A DNA stretch of 5,952 bases from Candidatus Zixiibacteriota bacterium (GCA_026397575.1 JAPLUP010000485.1:1-5952); one strand, 5' to 3'; counted from the first letter of the stretch, positions 1-5,952 are shown. A program made the numbers and translations. Notes: generated from the sequence alone by a model not told the origin.

Positions 1-1302
1 GCCGGTGAATCGCGTTATTGTGGGCAGACCTTTGTTGTGGCGATGCTTTTCGACCACAAAGCTGCCGATGATCACACCGTTGTGGGCAAGCATGCCACCG
101 ATAATAACGACGATGGCGATGATATAAATAAACCTCACCCACCAGTCGAGACGGTTGAATTGGATCGATGCTGTCTTGTGAGTATAACTGGTGGCAAATC
201 CCAGGTTTGCTTTCGGATGACACTTCTGGCAGGTTTGTACAATATTGTCCTTGTTGATTGACGACAATATGTTGCTACTAGGTAACACGTCGTGAGCTTT
301 GTGGCACGAAACGCAATTCGCCGCCTTCAACGAACCACCACGAACTGCCAGCCCGTGATACGAGTCCTGATAAGATGTAAAACGTCCTTCCGGTAGTCCG
401 TATTTTTGAACCAACTGCGGGTTATTGTGGCACTTGCCACAAACGTATTCGGCAAGATTGGACTGATTTACCGGCGCGTTTGTATCATCGATTTTACGGA
501 TCTCATGCTCCCCGTGACAGTCTGTGCAATTGGGAGCATCAAGGATACCGGCGGCCAGTGCCTTGCCATGAATGCCACGTTCATACTGAATGTAGATGTC
601 ATTGTGACACTTGGAACACGTCTTAGGGATGTTCATTTTGTAGGCAAGCGATCGCGGATCGGACGCTTTGTATAGATCGTGTGTACCGTGGCAGTCATTG
701 CATGATGCCGCCGAGCCAACGCCCTTGGATATTCCCTCGGCATGGATGCCGCGCATGTAACGATCGAAAGAATCGGTAATGCGAATATCGGAATCCTCTT
801 TGAGGACAATCTTGTGATGGCACGATGCGCAGGTATAGGGAAGGTTCTTTGCTGAAGTCGTAGCGGCAGGATTTGAATGAGGATAGATATTGTGCTTACC
901 ATGACAGGAAGCGCAGGTTGGAGCGTTCGGATTCTGCAAAGCCTCACCGTGTGCCGAACCTGCGAAAACCTTGCTGACATCGTCATGGCAGGTTCCGCAG
1001 TCTACCGGTTTAAGGACATCTGCGTGTGGAAAATCGGTGGCGGAAGCGAGGTCGGTATGACAGTCGGTACAAGACATACTGCCATGAGACGAGATCTTGA
1101 AGGTGTCCGCATCCACTGACATGTTGACCTCGTTGCCGTCTTTGTCTTTGCCGGTCAGTGTTTTGTCGCTGTGGCATTGCAGGCAAGTTTCATTCGTCGG
1201 CGCGGCCACAACCGAATTGCTCATTAGCATACCGATCGTGGCTACCAGCGCAAGTGTCATAGACAATGCTGTCCCCCGTGCGCATCTGAAAATCTTCTTC
1301 AT
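1..1302 (-). CDS. Undecaheme (11 CXXCH) cytochrome c, probably fused to a C-terminal membrane cytochrome b domain; 3' end missing
   Basis: The open frame gives 434 residues and is still open at the left edge. The ATG at 1302-1300 has GGAG 8 bases upstream. Residues 1-34 form a Sec signal peptide (MKK start, hydrophobic stretch 12-27, Ala-rich end). Eleven CXXCH heme c sites start at C40, 78, 102, 130, 158, 201, 229, 259, 288, 330 and 358, with many extra His residues for axial ligation. A membrane helix follows at about 388-415 and contains H407. This aligns with the first helix of the cytochrome b domain in the neighbouring 17-heme protein (its H588), so the missing part is probably the rest of that domain. 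The inferred role is a periplasmic electron wire anchored to, and fed by, a quinone-linked cytochrome b. It lies 77 bases downstream of its paralogue with no clear promoter or terminator between, so it is probably cotranscribed. Heme count and signal peptide are seen directly; the electron donor and acceptor are unknown. Confidence 0.9.
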   Translation of the reverse strand, partial: MKKIFRCARGTALSMTLALVATIGMLMSNSVVAAPTNETCLQCHSDKTLTGKDKDGNEVNMSVDADTFKISSHGSMSCTDCHTDLASATDFPHADVLKPVDCGTCHDDVSKVFAGSAHGEALQNPNAPTCASCHGKHNIYPHSNPAATTSAKNLPYTCASCHHKIVLKEDSDIRITDSFDRYMRGIHAEGISKGVGSAASCNDCHGTHDLYKASDPRSLAYKMNIPKTCSKCHNDIYIQYERGIHGKALAAGILDAPNCTDCHGEHEIRKIDDTNAPVNQSNLAEYVCGKCHNNPQLVQKYGLPEGRFTSYQDSYHGLAVRGGSLKAANCVSCHKAHDVLPSSNILSSINKDNIVQTCQKCHPKANLGFATSYTHKTASIQFNRLDWWVRFIYIIAIVVIIGGMLAHNGVIIGSFVVEKHRHNKGLPTITRFTG

Positions 1303-1379
1303 TATCACTGCTCCAATTCGTCCACTTGTGGGATTGCTACTCTATCTGCACATGCCTTATGTCCGACCGTCAAATGCTC
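1303..1379. other. 77-base gap between the two cytochrome genes
   Basis: No convincing terminator or promoter is present. A small palindrome (CCAC-TT-GTGG, 1322-1331) is too short to act as a terminator, which supports cotranscription of the two genes. Confidence 0.4.
1311..1314 (-). promoter_or_regulatory. Ribosome binding site of the 11-heme cytochrome gene
   Basis: GGAG on the minus strand lies 8 bases before the ATG at 1302. It supports this start, which also puts the signal peptide at the right place. Confidence 0.6.
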
Positions 1380-4007
1380 TCACCTTGCGGTAAAATGCCC
1401 GAGAATGATCAGAAAGAGGAGGAAAAAGCCGATCAGAAGAGCTGTCGTACCCCAGGCGTAAGCCAATATTGATGCCATCAATCCTAACGGCCTGATCTGT
1501 CTCTTTTCAAGATTGCCCTCTGTTGCCAGCCGATTGTATTCGGCAGGGCGTTCTTCCTCAAACTCGTGTTCACTAATCCTGCCGGTGTAGATCGAAACAT
1601 CCATTGGAAACTTGCTTGCGCGTAAATGAGTATTGAAGAAGTGAACGATGAAAATGAAAGCCGTTGCCAGTAGAGCTTCTTCCCTATGGATGGTGTCGGC
1701 AAGACTAATGACTGCGCCGCCTAACAGGTTGCCAAAGAATTCCTCCTGCCATCGCATCAGACCCGAAAGACCGATCACAAAAACGCCCCAGAATACCGCA
1801 TAGTAATCGAACTTCTCCCAATAAGTCCAGCGGTCGAATTCGGGGCTGGGACCTTTTCCGAAGAACCACTTTATGTGGGCGACTAAGTCGTACCAGTCTT
1901 TCTTGCGGACCACCAGTGTGTTTGGTCCGGTAAGCATCTGCCGCCAGCCCAATTTCTGAGTCTTGATCAGCAGGAATGTCAGATGGGCTAGGAAATAGAA
2001 TCCGGTGATGGCCGCCGCGATATAGTGCAAGGTCTGTGCCGTGTGCAAGGAGATCACATTTTGGAAAAGCCACTTGGCCAATTCGGTGTGCGCATACGAC
2101 TGCGGCAGTCCCGTAAACGCCAGCGTAAGGAAGCTGATGTTTATCAGAATATGCAGAAAACGATGAAAAGGGTCGATGCGACTGTAGTAGATGACCATCG
2201 GGCGCACACGTGGTCGGATACCACGTTGAAACCACAAAATAGTATGAAATCCGAACGCCCCGAGCACGCCGATTAACAGGATCGTCATGAAAGTGGTCAC
2301 AAGTGAGTTGAATCCGGCCCAACCGCCCCGAGCTTGTTCCCGGTGTCCTCGACTGAGCGAGTCTGTCCTCACTGCTGTCAGAACCGAATCTTTGCTCGCC
2401 AGTTCGCTTCCCAGGCGAATCTCGGCCTGAGTCGGTTTGATCGGGTGCACAAGGTAGGACACGAATCTGTCGTTAGCGCGCGGGTGACACTGCTTACAGG
2501 TCTGGACGATATGTCCGCGGTTGACACTCGACTCGGGATCATCCGGCTGTTGAATTGTGTGCACGCCGTGGCAATTGGTGCAAACAGCGAACTTGATGTC
2601 CATCGTGCCGGTTTCAAAAAGCTTGCCGTGGTATGTCTCTTTGTAACCTTCAACCACATAGGGATTGACCTGGAATTTCAGCATCTTGTCCTTGTCGGCA
2701 TGGCAGGACGAACAGAGTTTGATTATTCCTTCGGCGGTGAATTGTGTTTTGGTCTTCTGGATGTCCTTTTCACCATGGCAAGTCGTGCAGGTGGGAGCCT
2801 CCATTATTCCCTGCGCCCGCGCCCGGCCATGAATTGATTTCTTGTAATCGCGGTTTTCCTGCGCGTGACAGTTAACGCATTCGGTGCGACGATGCTTGAC
2901 CGCCTCATTATCCAGACCGGGCAAATTCCAATGGTAAATATGGCACTGCGTGCAGTTGGCTTCCAGGCCGTCCTTCTGGAGCAGCATCAGCTTGCCGTGT
3001 GCCAGATTCTCTCTGGTATGGCGTTCGGATGAGTGGCAGATATTGCAGCGATTGACAATGCCACCTTCTTTGAAGATGGAGTTGTTGATGGAAGCCATAT
3101 CGGTCTGGTGACCGGTATGACAGGTGGCACAGGATATTGAAGCCGGGTCTACTCCGGGTCCGTGGTGAAGACTCTCTTTATGTCCCGGATGGCAGCCGTT
3201 ACAGACGTTGGAAAGGTTCAGTATGTTGACCCGCGATAGCGGATCGGACGGCTTGCGGATATCGTGATTCTCGTGACAACTCGTGCAAACCGGAGCTTTG
3301 GGGTTCCCTGCTTCCATTTCGTGATAGTGCCGCGAGTGCAGGTAGGTCTCGATATCGCGCTGATGGCACTTGGAGCAGATATCAACGATCTCCTGCTTGA
3401 ACTCCTTCTCCGACATCACTTCCTTCTTCGATTTGAAGTGCGCATCGTGGCAAGTCGTGCAGATCGGATAACGGCGCGTGTCTTCTTGATATTTTTGGTA
3501 GTGATAGCTCTGGCGATACTTGGCGGCGATTTCCTGGTGGCAGCGGTCACAGACCAGTTTCATGCTCAATTCCTTTTGAGCATTGTGTGTCCCATGACAC
3601 TCCTTGCAGTCGGGAATCTCCTTTTGGCCGCGATCCTTTAGCATCTTGTAGAAGTATTCCATCCAGGTTTCACCTTCAACCCGATGGCAGGATTGACAGT
3701 CGACCGACTTGTAGGTCTGGAAATGCGGAACGTTGTCGAAATTGGCATCCGTCTGATCATGACAGTCGATACAATTCGTCTCCTTGTGCACCGAGGAATG
3801 CAACTGCGTTGAATCCACGAATATCGATTTGCCTGACTCAGCTTGGGCGGTCTGGTCACTGTGACAATCGAGGCAGAACGCATTGGTCTTGGATTTCTGT
3901 GCGAATGAAGCACTGGCACTCGCCAACATTGCCGACACGAGAAGAGTCATAAACAGACGGAGAGGAATCCCCTCAGCCAATTTCGCTATCGCACGGATCA
4001 CCCGCAT
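1380..4007 (-). CDS. 17-heme cytochrome c fused to a six-helix membrane cytochrome b (CbcL-like architecture)
   Basis: This 875-residue protein begins with a signal peptide (residues 1-36, hydrophobic 15-33, likely cut after SFA). Seventeen CXXCH sites start at C45, 79, 104, 134, 153, 183, 211, 241, 269, 293, 321, 352, 377, 407, 432, 476 and 504. A linker (510-565) leads to a membrane domain with helices near 569-590, 616-635, 659-682, 735-750, 776-795 and 844-870. Candidate heme b ligands are H588, H615/H619, H661/H675, H774 and H789/H794. The segments RFLH followed by a TG-ending helix, and HREEALLA followed by VHFFNTHLR, are typical of the formate dehydrogenase gamma/b561-like cytochrome b superfamily. 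By analogy with Geobacter CbcL (multiheme c fused to diheme b), it should exchange electrons between the quinone pool and periplasmic or outer-membrane carriers; direction and terminal acceptor are inference. The ATG follows the TetR stop codon by one base. Mature c hemes would need the Ccm or Ccs system, which is not in this window. Confidence 0.93.
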   Translation of the reverse strand: MRVIRAIAKLAEGIPLRLFMTLLVSAMLASASASFAQKSKTNAFCLDCHSDQTAQAESGKSIFVDSTQLHSSVHKETNCIDCHDQTDANFDNVPHFQTYKSVDCQSCHRVEGETWMEYFYKMLKDRGQKEIPDCKECHGTHNAQKELSMKLVCDRCHQEIAAKYRQSYHYQKYQEDTRRYPICTTCHDAHFKSKKEVMSEKEFKQEIVDICSKCHQRDIETYLHSRHYHEMEAGNPKAPVCTSCHENHDIRKPSDPLSRVNILNLSNVCNGCHPGHKESLHHGPGVDPASISCATCHTGHQTDMASINNSIFKEGGIVNRCNICHSSERHTRENLAHGKLMLLQKDGLEANCTQCHIYHWNLPGLDNEAVKHRRTECVNCHAQENRDYKKSIHGRARAQGIMEAPTCTTCHGEKDIQKTKTQFTAEGIIKLCSSCHADKDKMLKFQVNPYVVEGYKETYHGKLFETGTMDIKFAVCTNCHGVHTIQQPDDPESSVNRGHIVQTCKQCHPRANDRFVSYLVHPIKPTQAEIRLGSELASKDSVLTAVRTDSLSRGHREQARGGWAGFNSLVTTFMTILLIGVLGAFGFHTILWFQRGIRPRVRPMVIYYSRIDPFHRFLHILINISFLTLAFTGLPQSYAHTELAKWLFQNVISLHTAQTLHYIAAAITGFYFLAHLTFLLIKTQKLGWRQMLTGPNTLVVRKKDWYDLVAHIKWFFGKGPSPEFDRWTYWEKFDYYAVFWGVFVIGLSGLMRWQEEFFGNLLGGAVISLADTIHREEALLATAFIFIVHFFNTHLRASKFPMDVSIYTGRISEHEFEEERPAEYNRLATEGNLEKRQIRPLGLMASILAYAWGTTALLIGFFLLFLIILGHFTAR
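2484..2954 (-). repeat. Protein-level repeat: heme unit B (hemes 12-17) of the 17-heme cytochrome
   Basis: Hemes 12-17 (C352 to H508) are the partner of unit A and also the closest match to hemes 6-11 of the downstream paralogue, whose steps are 28, 30, 29, 42, 28. Diagnostic shared residues are IHG(R/K)A followed by GI(M/L)(E/D)AP before heme 14, YHG before heme 16, and IVQTC followed by CHP(R/K)AN at the last heme. Confidence 0.5.
3033..3461 (-). repeat. Protein-level repeat: heme unit A (hemes 6-11) of the 17-heme cytochrome
   Basis: Hemes 6-11 (C183 to H325) match hemes 12-17 in order and spacing. Cys-to-Cys steps here are 28, 30, 28, 24, 28, against 25, 30, 25, 44, 28 in the second unit. 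Shared flanks include a His-rich stretch and AP(V/T)C before the third heme, and GGIVNRC versus GHIVQTC before the last. The divergence is large, so this is an ancient duplication, visible at protein level and not as DNA repeats. Confidence 0.5.
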
Positions 4008-4008
4008 C

Positions 4009-4632
4009 CTATTCTACGCCCCCTGCCACCGGTGCATCCTTTCGCAGTCCCCGTGCAAAAATCGGGATGTTGTTATTCACTATATCTGCAGGATGGAAAC
4101 GTTTGCCAAGGAAACCCTTCCAGAGCGTGCTGGAAAGTGCGCATTCAAAAACCATTCCTACGAAACAGCGAGCGGTGATGATGCTGTTCTTAGGCAGAAT
4201 CAAGCCCGCGGCCGTGAATCTGTCCAACTGTCGGATGAGGAAATCCACGTAGGTGCCCCGGATTGCGCGGTAAATTCGCTTGGCCTTGGCATGTCCCCCC
4301 AGTGTCGAATAGAGCATTAGGCGATAGACATCCTGGCTGGTCCGGAAGAACTGAAAAATGTCGTTTGCCAGATCAAAAAGCAGCTTCTCGATATCCTGTT
4401 CGTTTTCCAAGCTGTCAAAGAGTTCCTTGACCTGTAATCGCGACTCCAGTGAACTCAGTACGGAATCGTAAATCGCTTCTTTCGAGGGAAAATAGCGATA
4501 CAATGCCGGCTCGGAGACCCCGCAGGAAGCCGCCAGGTCTTTGGTCGTGACTTTGTCAAAGCCTCGGCTACTAAACAGCCGGGTGGCTTCCACGATGATT
4601 TGCTGCTTTCTCAAGTCAGCCGTACGTCTCAA
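4009..4632 (-). CDS. TetR/AcrR-family transcriptional regulator
   Basis: The protein has 207 residues, the usual TetR length. The N-terminal helix-turn-helix spans about residues 11-56: an initial helix ending in LFSSRGFDKVT, then TTKDLAASCGVSEPALYRYF with the PSKEAIYD ending typical of the family. Residues 65-195 form the variable helical ligand-binding and dimer domain, whose inducer cannot be read from sequence. The start is TTG at 4632-4630: no ATG or GTG occurs upstream before an in-frame stop, the next in-frame Met is residue 106, and GAGG sits 5 bases before the TTG. It is the first gene of the operon and its stop codon is one base from the cytochrome start. It most likely controls its own promoter and the two cytochromes. 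It probably acts as a repressor, as most TetR proteins do, but this is inferred from family and position. Confidence 0.93.
   Translation of the reverse strand: MRRTADLRKQQIIVEATRLFSSRGFDKVTTKDLAASCGVSEPALYRYFPSKEAIYDSVLSSLESRLQVKELFDSLENEQDIEKLLFDLANDIFQFFRTSQDVYRLMLYSTLGGHAKAKRIYRAIRGTYVDFLIRQLDRFTAAGLILPKNSIITARCFVGMVFECALSSTLWKGFLGKRFHPADIVNNNIPIFARGLRKDAPVAGGVE
4019..4024 (-). promoter_or_regulatory. Possible ribosome binding site of the 17-heme cytochrome, inside the end of the TetR gene
   Basis: AGGGGG on the minus strand lies 11 bases before the cytochrome ATG, a slightly long spacing, and within the last codons of the regulator. The TAG-G-ATG junction suggests translational coupling, so a strong separate site may not be needed. 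Confidence 0.35.
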
Positions 4633-4637
4633 TTGAT

Positions 4638-4641
4638 CCTC
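4638..4641 (-). promoter_or_regulatory. Ribosome binding site that decides the TTG start of the TetR gene
   Basis: GAGG on the minus strand is separated by 5 bases from the TTG codon. With no upstream ATG or GTG in the open frame, it is the main support for a TTG start. Confidence 0.6.
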
Positions 4642-4656
4642 GTTCTGCCTGCCCCG

Positions 4657-4668
4657 TAGTAAACACTA
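4657..4668. promoter_or_regulatory. Possible TetR operator (short inverted repeat over the -10 box)
   Basis: TAGT-AAAC-ACTA is an inverted repeat with 4-base arms that covers the predicted -10 box of the operon promoter. An adjoining ACTAACTAAC run repeats one half. The position suits autoregulation, but the arms are short and this could be chance. Confidence 0.25.
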
Positions 4669-4691
4669 ACTAACAAGAACGATGCTGTCAA
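4663..4691 (-). promoter_or_regulatory. Candidate sigma70 promoter of the TetR-cytochrome operon
   Basis: On the minus strand a perfect -35 box TTGACA (4691-4686) is followed after 17 bases by TAGTGT (4668-4663), a weak -10 box. Transcription would start near 4656, giving a leader of about 24 bases before the TTG start. The upstream DNA (4700-4730) is AT-rich, as in UP elements. Confidence 0.45.
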
Positions 4692-4756
4692 GTAATATCT
4701 GAGCGATTTTGTTATTTATTTCACAACAATACGCATTGAGCAACGATTTTTATGGC

Positions 4757-4782
4757 CGCGTCCCGGCAGCCGAACCGACGCG
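4757..4782. other. Inverted repeat/hairpin downstream of trmB
   Basis: Six-base arms CGCGTC and GACGCG enclose a GC-rich interior that can add two more pairs with a bulge. It starts 16 bases after the trmB stop. On the minus strand it is followed by CCATAAAAATCG, not a T run, so it is not a canonical intrinsic terminator. It may still mark the 3' end of the trmB message or protect it. Confidence 0.35.
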
Positions 4783-4797
4783 ATAAGAACTGCTTTG

Positions 4798-5445
4798 TTA
4801 GGGGAGGAAACTAAAGCTTAAATACCTGATTGTTCGTCCCGCTTCCAGATGCTTGCGTTCGTAATTTGTCTGAATCGACAGTACCTCGTCTATTTTGCCG
4901 CTATGGTACAAATCGTCGATCGCTTCATGCAGCATGCCTTTCTCCGAGGCCACGATTTCCTGAGTGTAGGCAAAAAGATTGGGCTCGTCGGTCTTCAGGT
5001 GAACAACCCCGCCGGGCTTCAGAACCTGCCGATAGAGCGCCAGAAAGCGCGGCGACGTCAGCCGTTTTCGGGCTTTGCCCTCGCGCAAGAATGGGTCGGG
5101 GAAAGTAATCCAGATTTCCGCGATCTCTTCGGGAGCGAACCAATTGGTCATGGTCTCGATCGGAATTCGCAGGAATGCGACATTCGCCAGCTTGAATTCC
5201 AGCGCATCCTTTGCCCCGCGCCAGAGACGCGCGCCTTTGATGTCAATTCCGATGAAGTTCTTCTCTCCAAATCGCTGCGCGAGAGCAATCGTGTATTCTC
5301 CTCTGCCGCAGGCCAACTCCAGCACGATCGGATTGTCATTGTGAAAGTAATCACTATGCCACTTGCCACGAAGATCTACCAGTGACTGAAAAACATTGGG
5401 GAATGTTGTCAGCTCGGCAAATCGTATCAGTTTCTTCTTCGACAT
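4798..5445 (-). CDS. trmB: tRNA (guanine-N7-)-methyltransferase
   Basis: The 215-residue enzyme transfers a methyl group from S-adenosylmethionine to N7 of G46 in the tRNA variable loop, in the cytoplasm. Visible features are the N-terminal KKLIRFAELTTFPNVFQ, the SAM-binding ELACGRGEYT (43-52), GIDIKGARLWRGAKD (66-80), the catalytic-region FPDPF and KARKRLTSPRF (115-134), LKTDEPNLFAYT (150-161), and the C-terminal TNYERKHLEAGRTIRYL (193-209). The segment GKWHSDYFHNDNPIVLEL and the ARKRLTSPRF form match the Bacteroidetes-type branch and differ from the proteobacterial FPDPW-K-RH-KRR form. Length is normal for that branch. The ATG has only a weak GGGA upstream, but the N-terminus begins where the family begins. 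It is divergent from the rRNA/tRNA methyltransferase gene on its right. Confidence 0.95.
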   Translation of the reverse strand: MSKKKLIRFAELTTFPNVFQSLVDLRGKWHSDYFHNDNPIVLELACGRGEYTIALAQRFGEKNFIGIDIKGARLWRGAKDALEFKLANVAFLRIPIETMTNWFAPEEIAEIWITFPDPFLREGKARKRLTSPRFLALYRQVLKPGGVVHLKTDEPNLFAYTQEIVASEKGMLHEAIDDLYHSGKIDEVLSIQTNYERKHLEAGRTIRYLSFSFLP

Positions 5446-5470
5446 GTTCCCACGCGGCGCGCAGTGATTT

Positions 5471-5487
5471 CCAGCCCGATAAGCTGG
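5471..5487. other. Small hairpin in the trmB leader
   Basis: CCAGC and GCTGG arms (5 bp) enclose a 7-base loop. It lies just inside the predicted trmB leader and is flanked by two direct copies of GCAGTGA (5461-5467, 5487-5493). It could affect translation or be chance. Confidence 0.25.
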
Positions 5488-5499
5488 CAGTGACGCGGC

Positions 5500-5528
5500 A
5501 TCTTACTGCACTTCCAACCGCTTGTCAA
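5500..5528 (-). promoter_or_regulatory. Sigma70-like promoter of trmB
   Basis: On the minus strand a perfect TTGACA (5528-5523) and TAAGAT (5505-5500) are separated by exactly 17 bases. Transcription would start near 5493, giving a leader of about 48 bases. Confidence 0.65.
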
Positions 5529-5614
5529 GCGCCGCTCCTGCCTCGACACGTCATTGCAGCGAAGGTCTGAGATTCGGCTTTGCCGGACGGGAATCCAATC
5601 GGCGACAATGTCGA

Positions 5615-5643
5615 TTGACTCCTGCGCTGGCGACCGGTATACT
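5615..5643 (+). promoter_or_regulatory. Sigma70-like promoter of the RsmB/NOP-family gene, near-leaderless
   Basis: TTGACT (5615-5620) and TATACT (5638-5643) are 17 bases apart, each one base from consensus. Transcription would begin near 5650, only about 3 bases before the ATG at 5653. Confidence 0.55.
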
Positions 5644-5652
5644 CCGCCTGCC

Positions 5653-5952
5653 ATGACCCTCGCAATTCCTCCCCCCTTTGCTGAACGCTATGCGCCGCTA
5701 GTCGATGATGCACCCGCTTTCTTTGAGGCGATGCTGACGCCACTGCCGAAATCGTTTCGCGTTAACACGCTTAAAGCTACGGCAGAGACTGTAACGCCCC
5801 GGTTCGCGGAGTATGGCATCGGCGTCAAGCAGACTGCTTGGTACTCCGACGCTTTTGTATCCGACAACCCCGCGCTCGGCTCAACCTTGGAGCATTTTCT
5901 CGGCGCGATCTCTAGTCAGGAATTGACCTCCATGTTGCCGCCGCTATTGGTC
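5653..5952 (+). CDS. RsmB/NOP (NOL1/NOP2/Sun)-family RNA m5C methyltransferase, N-terminal part
   Basis: One hundred codons are visible and the frame is open at the right edge. The residues fit the N-terminal RNA-binding region of the family: FAERYAPLVDDAPAFFEAM (9-27), then PLPKSFRVNTLKAT (30-43), where the FRVN(T)LK motif is the family hallmark, a Trp at 63, and GAISSQELTSMLPPLLV (84-100), which corresponds to the conserved 'QE-SSM-P' segment just ahead of the SAM domain. The catalytic domain with its two Cys residues lies outside the window, so neither the target (16S rRNA or tRNA cytosine) nor activity can be judged. No Shine-Dalgarno sequence precedes the ATG at 5653. An in-frame ATG at 5608 would add 15 residues with no family similarity and would place the start before the promoter boxes, so 5653 is preferred. 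The gene is divergent from trmB. Confidence 0.85.
   Translation, partial: MTLAIPPPFAERYAPLVDDAPAFFEAMLTPLPKSFRVNTLKATAETVTPRFAEYGIGVKQTAWYSDAFVSDNPALGSTLEHFLGAISSQELTSMLPPLLV

Noticed and set aside
37..261. A short plus-strand open frame at the left edge
   Set aside because: It is antisense to the 3' part of the 11-heme cytochrome, which shows clear heme motifs and a membrane helix in the minus frame.
1339..1373. Possible promoter for the 11-heme cytochrome (TTGACG at 1373-1368, TAGAGT at 1344-1339, minus strand)
   Set aside because: The spacer would be 23 bases and the box at 17 bases (TGCAGA) is poor; cotranscription from the upstream promoter is simpler.
1705..2322. A 205-codon minus-strand open frame inside the cytochrome b region
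   Set aside because: It overlaps the 875-aa cytochrome in another frame, has low-complexity Arg/His/Ser-rich content with no domain, and exists because the true gene leaves the alternate frame open.
2334..2837. A 167-codon plus-strand open frame opposite the multiheme region
   Set aside because: It is antisense to CXXCH-rich codons; TGC/CAC-rich coding DNA keeps the complementary frame open. It has no recognisable family and no ribosome binding site.
4709..4729. TTGTT...AACAA inverted repeat upstream of the TetR promoter
   Set aside because: Five-base arms in an AT-rich stretch are easily found by chance and the arms do not extend.
4849..5385. A 178-codon plus-strand open frame opposite trmB
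   Set aside because: It is fully antisense to a well-recognised trmB and its translation shows no family motif.

Overview
The window looks like a chromosomal piece of a Gram-negative, respiratory bacterium. The TrmB homologue is of the Bacteroidetes/FCB-superphylum type, and two large heme proteins with signal peptides point to a periplasm rich in c-type cytochromes. An uncultured FCB lineage (for example Zixibacteria-like) would fit, but the genus cannot be set from the sequence alone.

Left part (1-4632, minus strand) is one apparent operon, read right to left: a TetR/AcrR-type regulator (TTG start, good ribosome binding site), then after a single base a 17-heme c-type cytochrome fused to a six-helix membrane cytochrome b domain (875 aa), then after 77 bases a second protein of the same design with 11 CXXCH motifs. 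The second gene runs off the left edge just after its first membrane helix. The two cytochromes are paralogues: the first five and last six heme sites match in spacing and flanking residues, and the larger protein carries about six extra hemes in between. Their build resembles the fused cytochrome c/cytochrome b quinol oxidoreductases of metal-reducing bacteria (CbcL-like architecture). The likely job is moving electrons between the membrane quinone pool and a long periplasmic heme wire, under control of the TetR protein.

Right part (4798-5952) holds two RNA-modification genes facing away from each other: trmB (tRNA m7G46 methyltransferase, minus strand) and the first 100 codons of an RsmB/NOP (NOL1/NOP2/Sun)-family RNA m5C methyltransferase (plus strand, cut by the right edge). 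Each has a good sigma70-like promoter in the 207-base gap between them. The plus-strand promoter sits so close to the start codon that the message would be almost leaderless.

The non-coding gaps are 1303-1379, 4008, 4633-4797 and 5446-5652. None exceeds 300 bases. No tRNA, rRNA, CRISPR or mobile element was seen.
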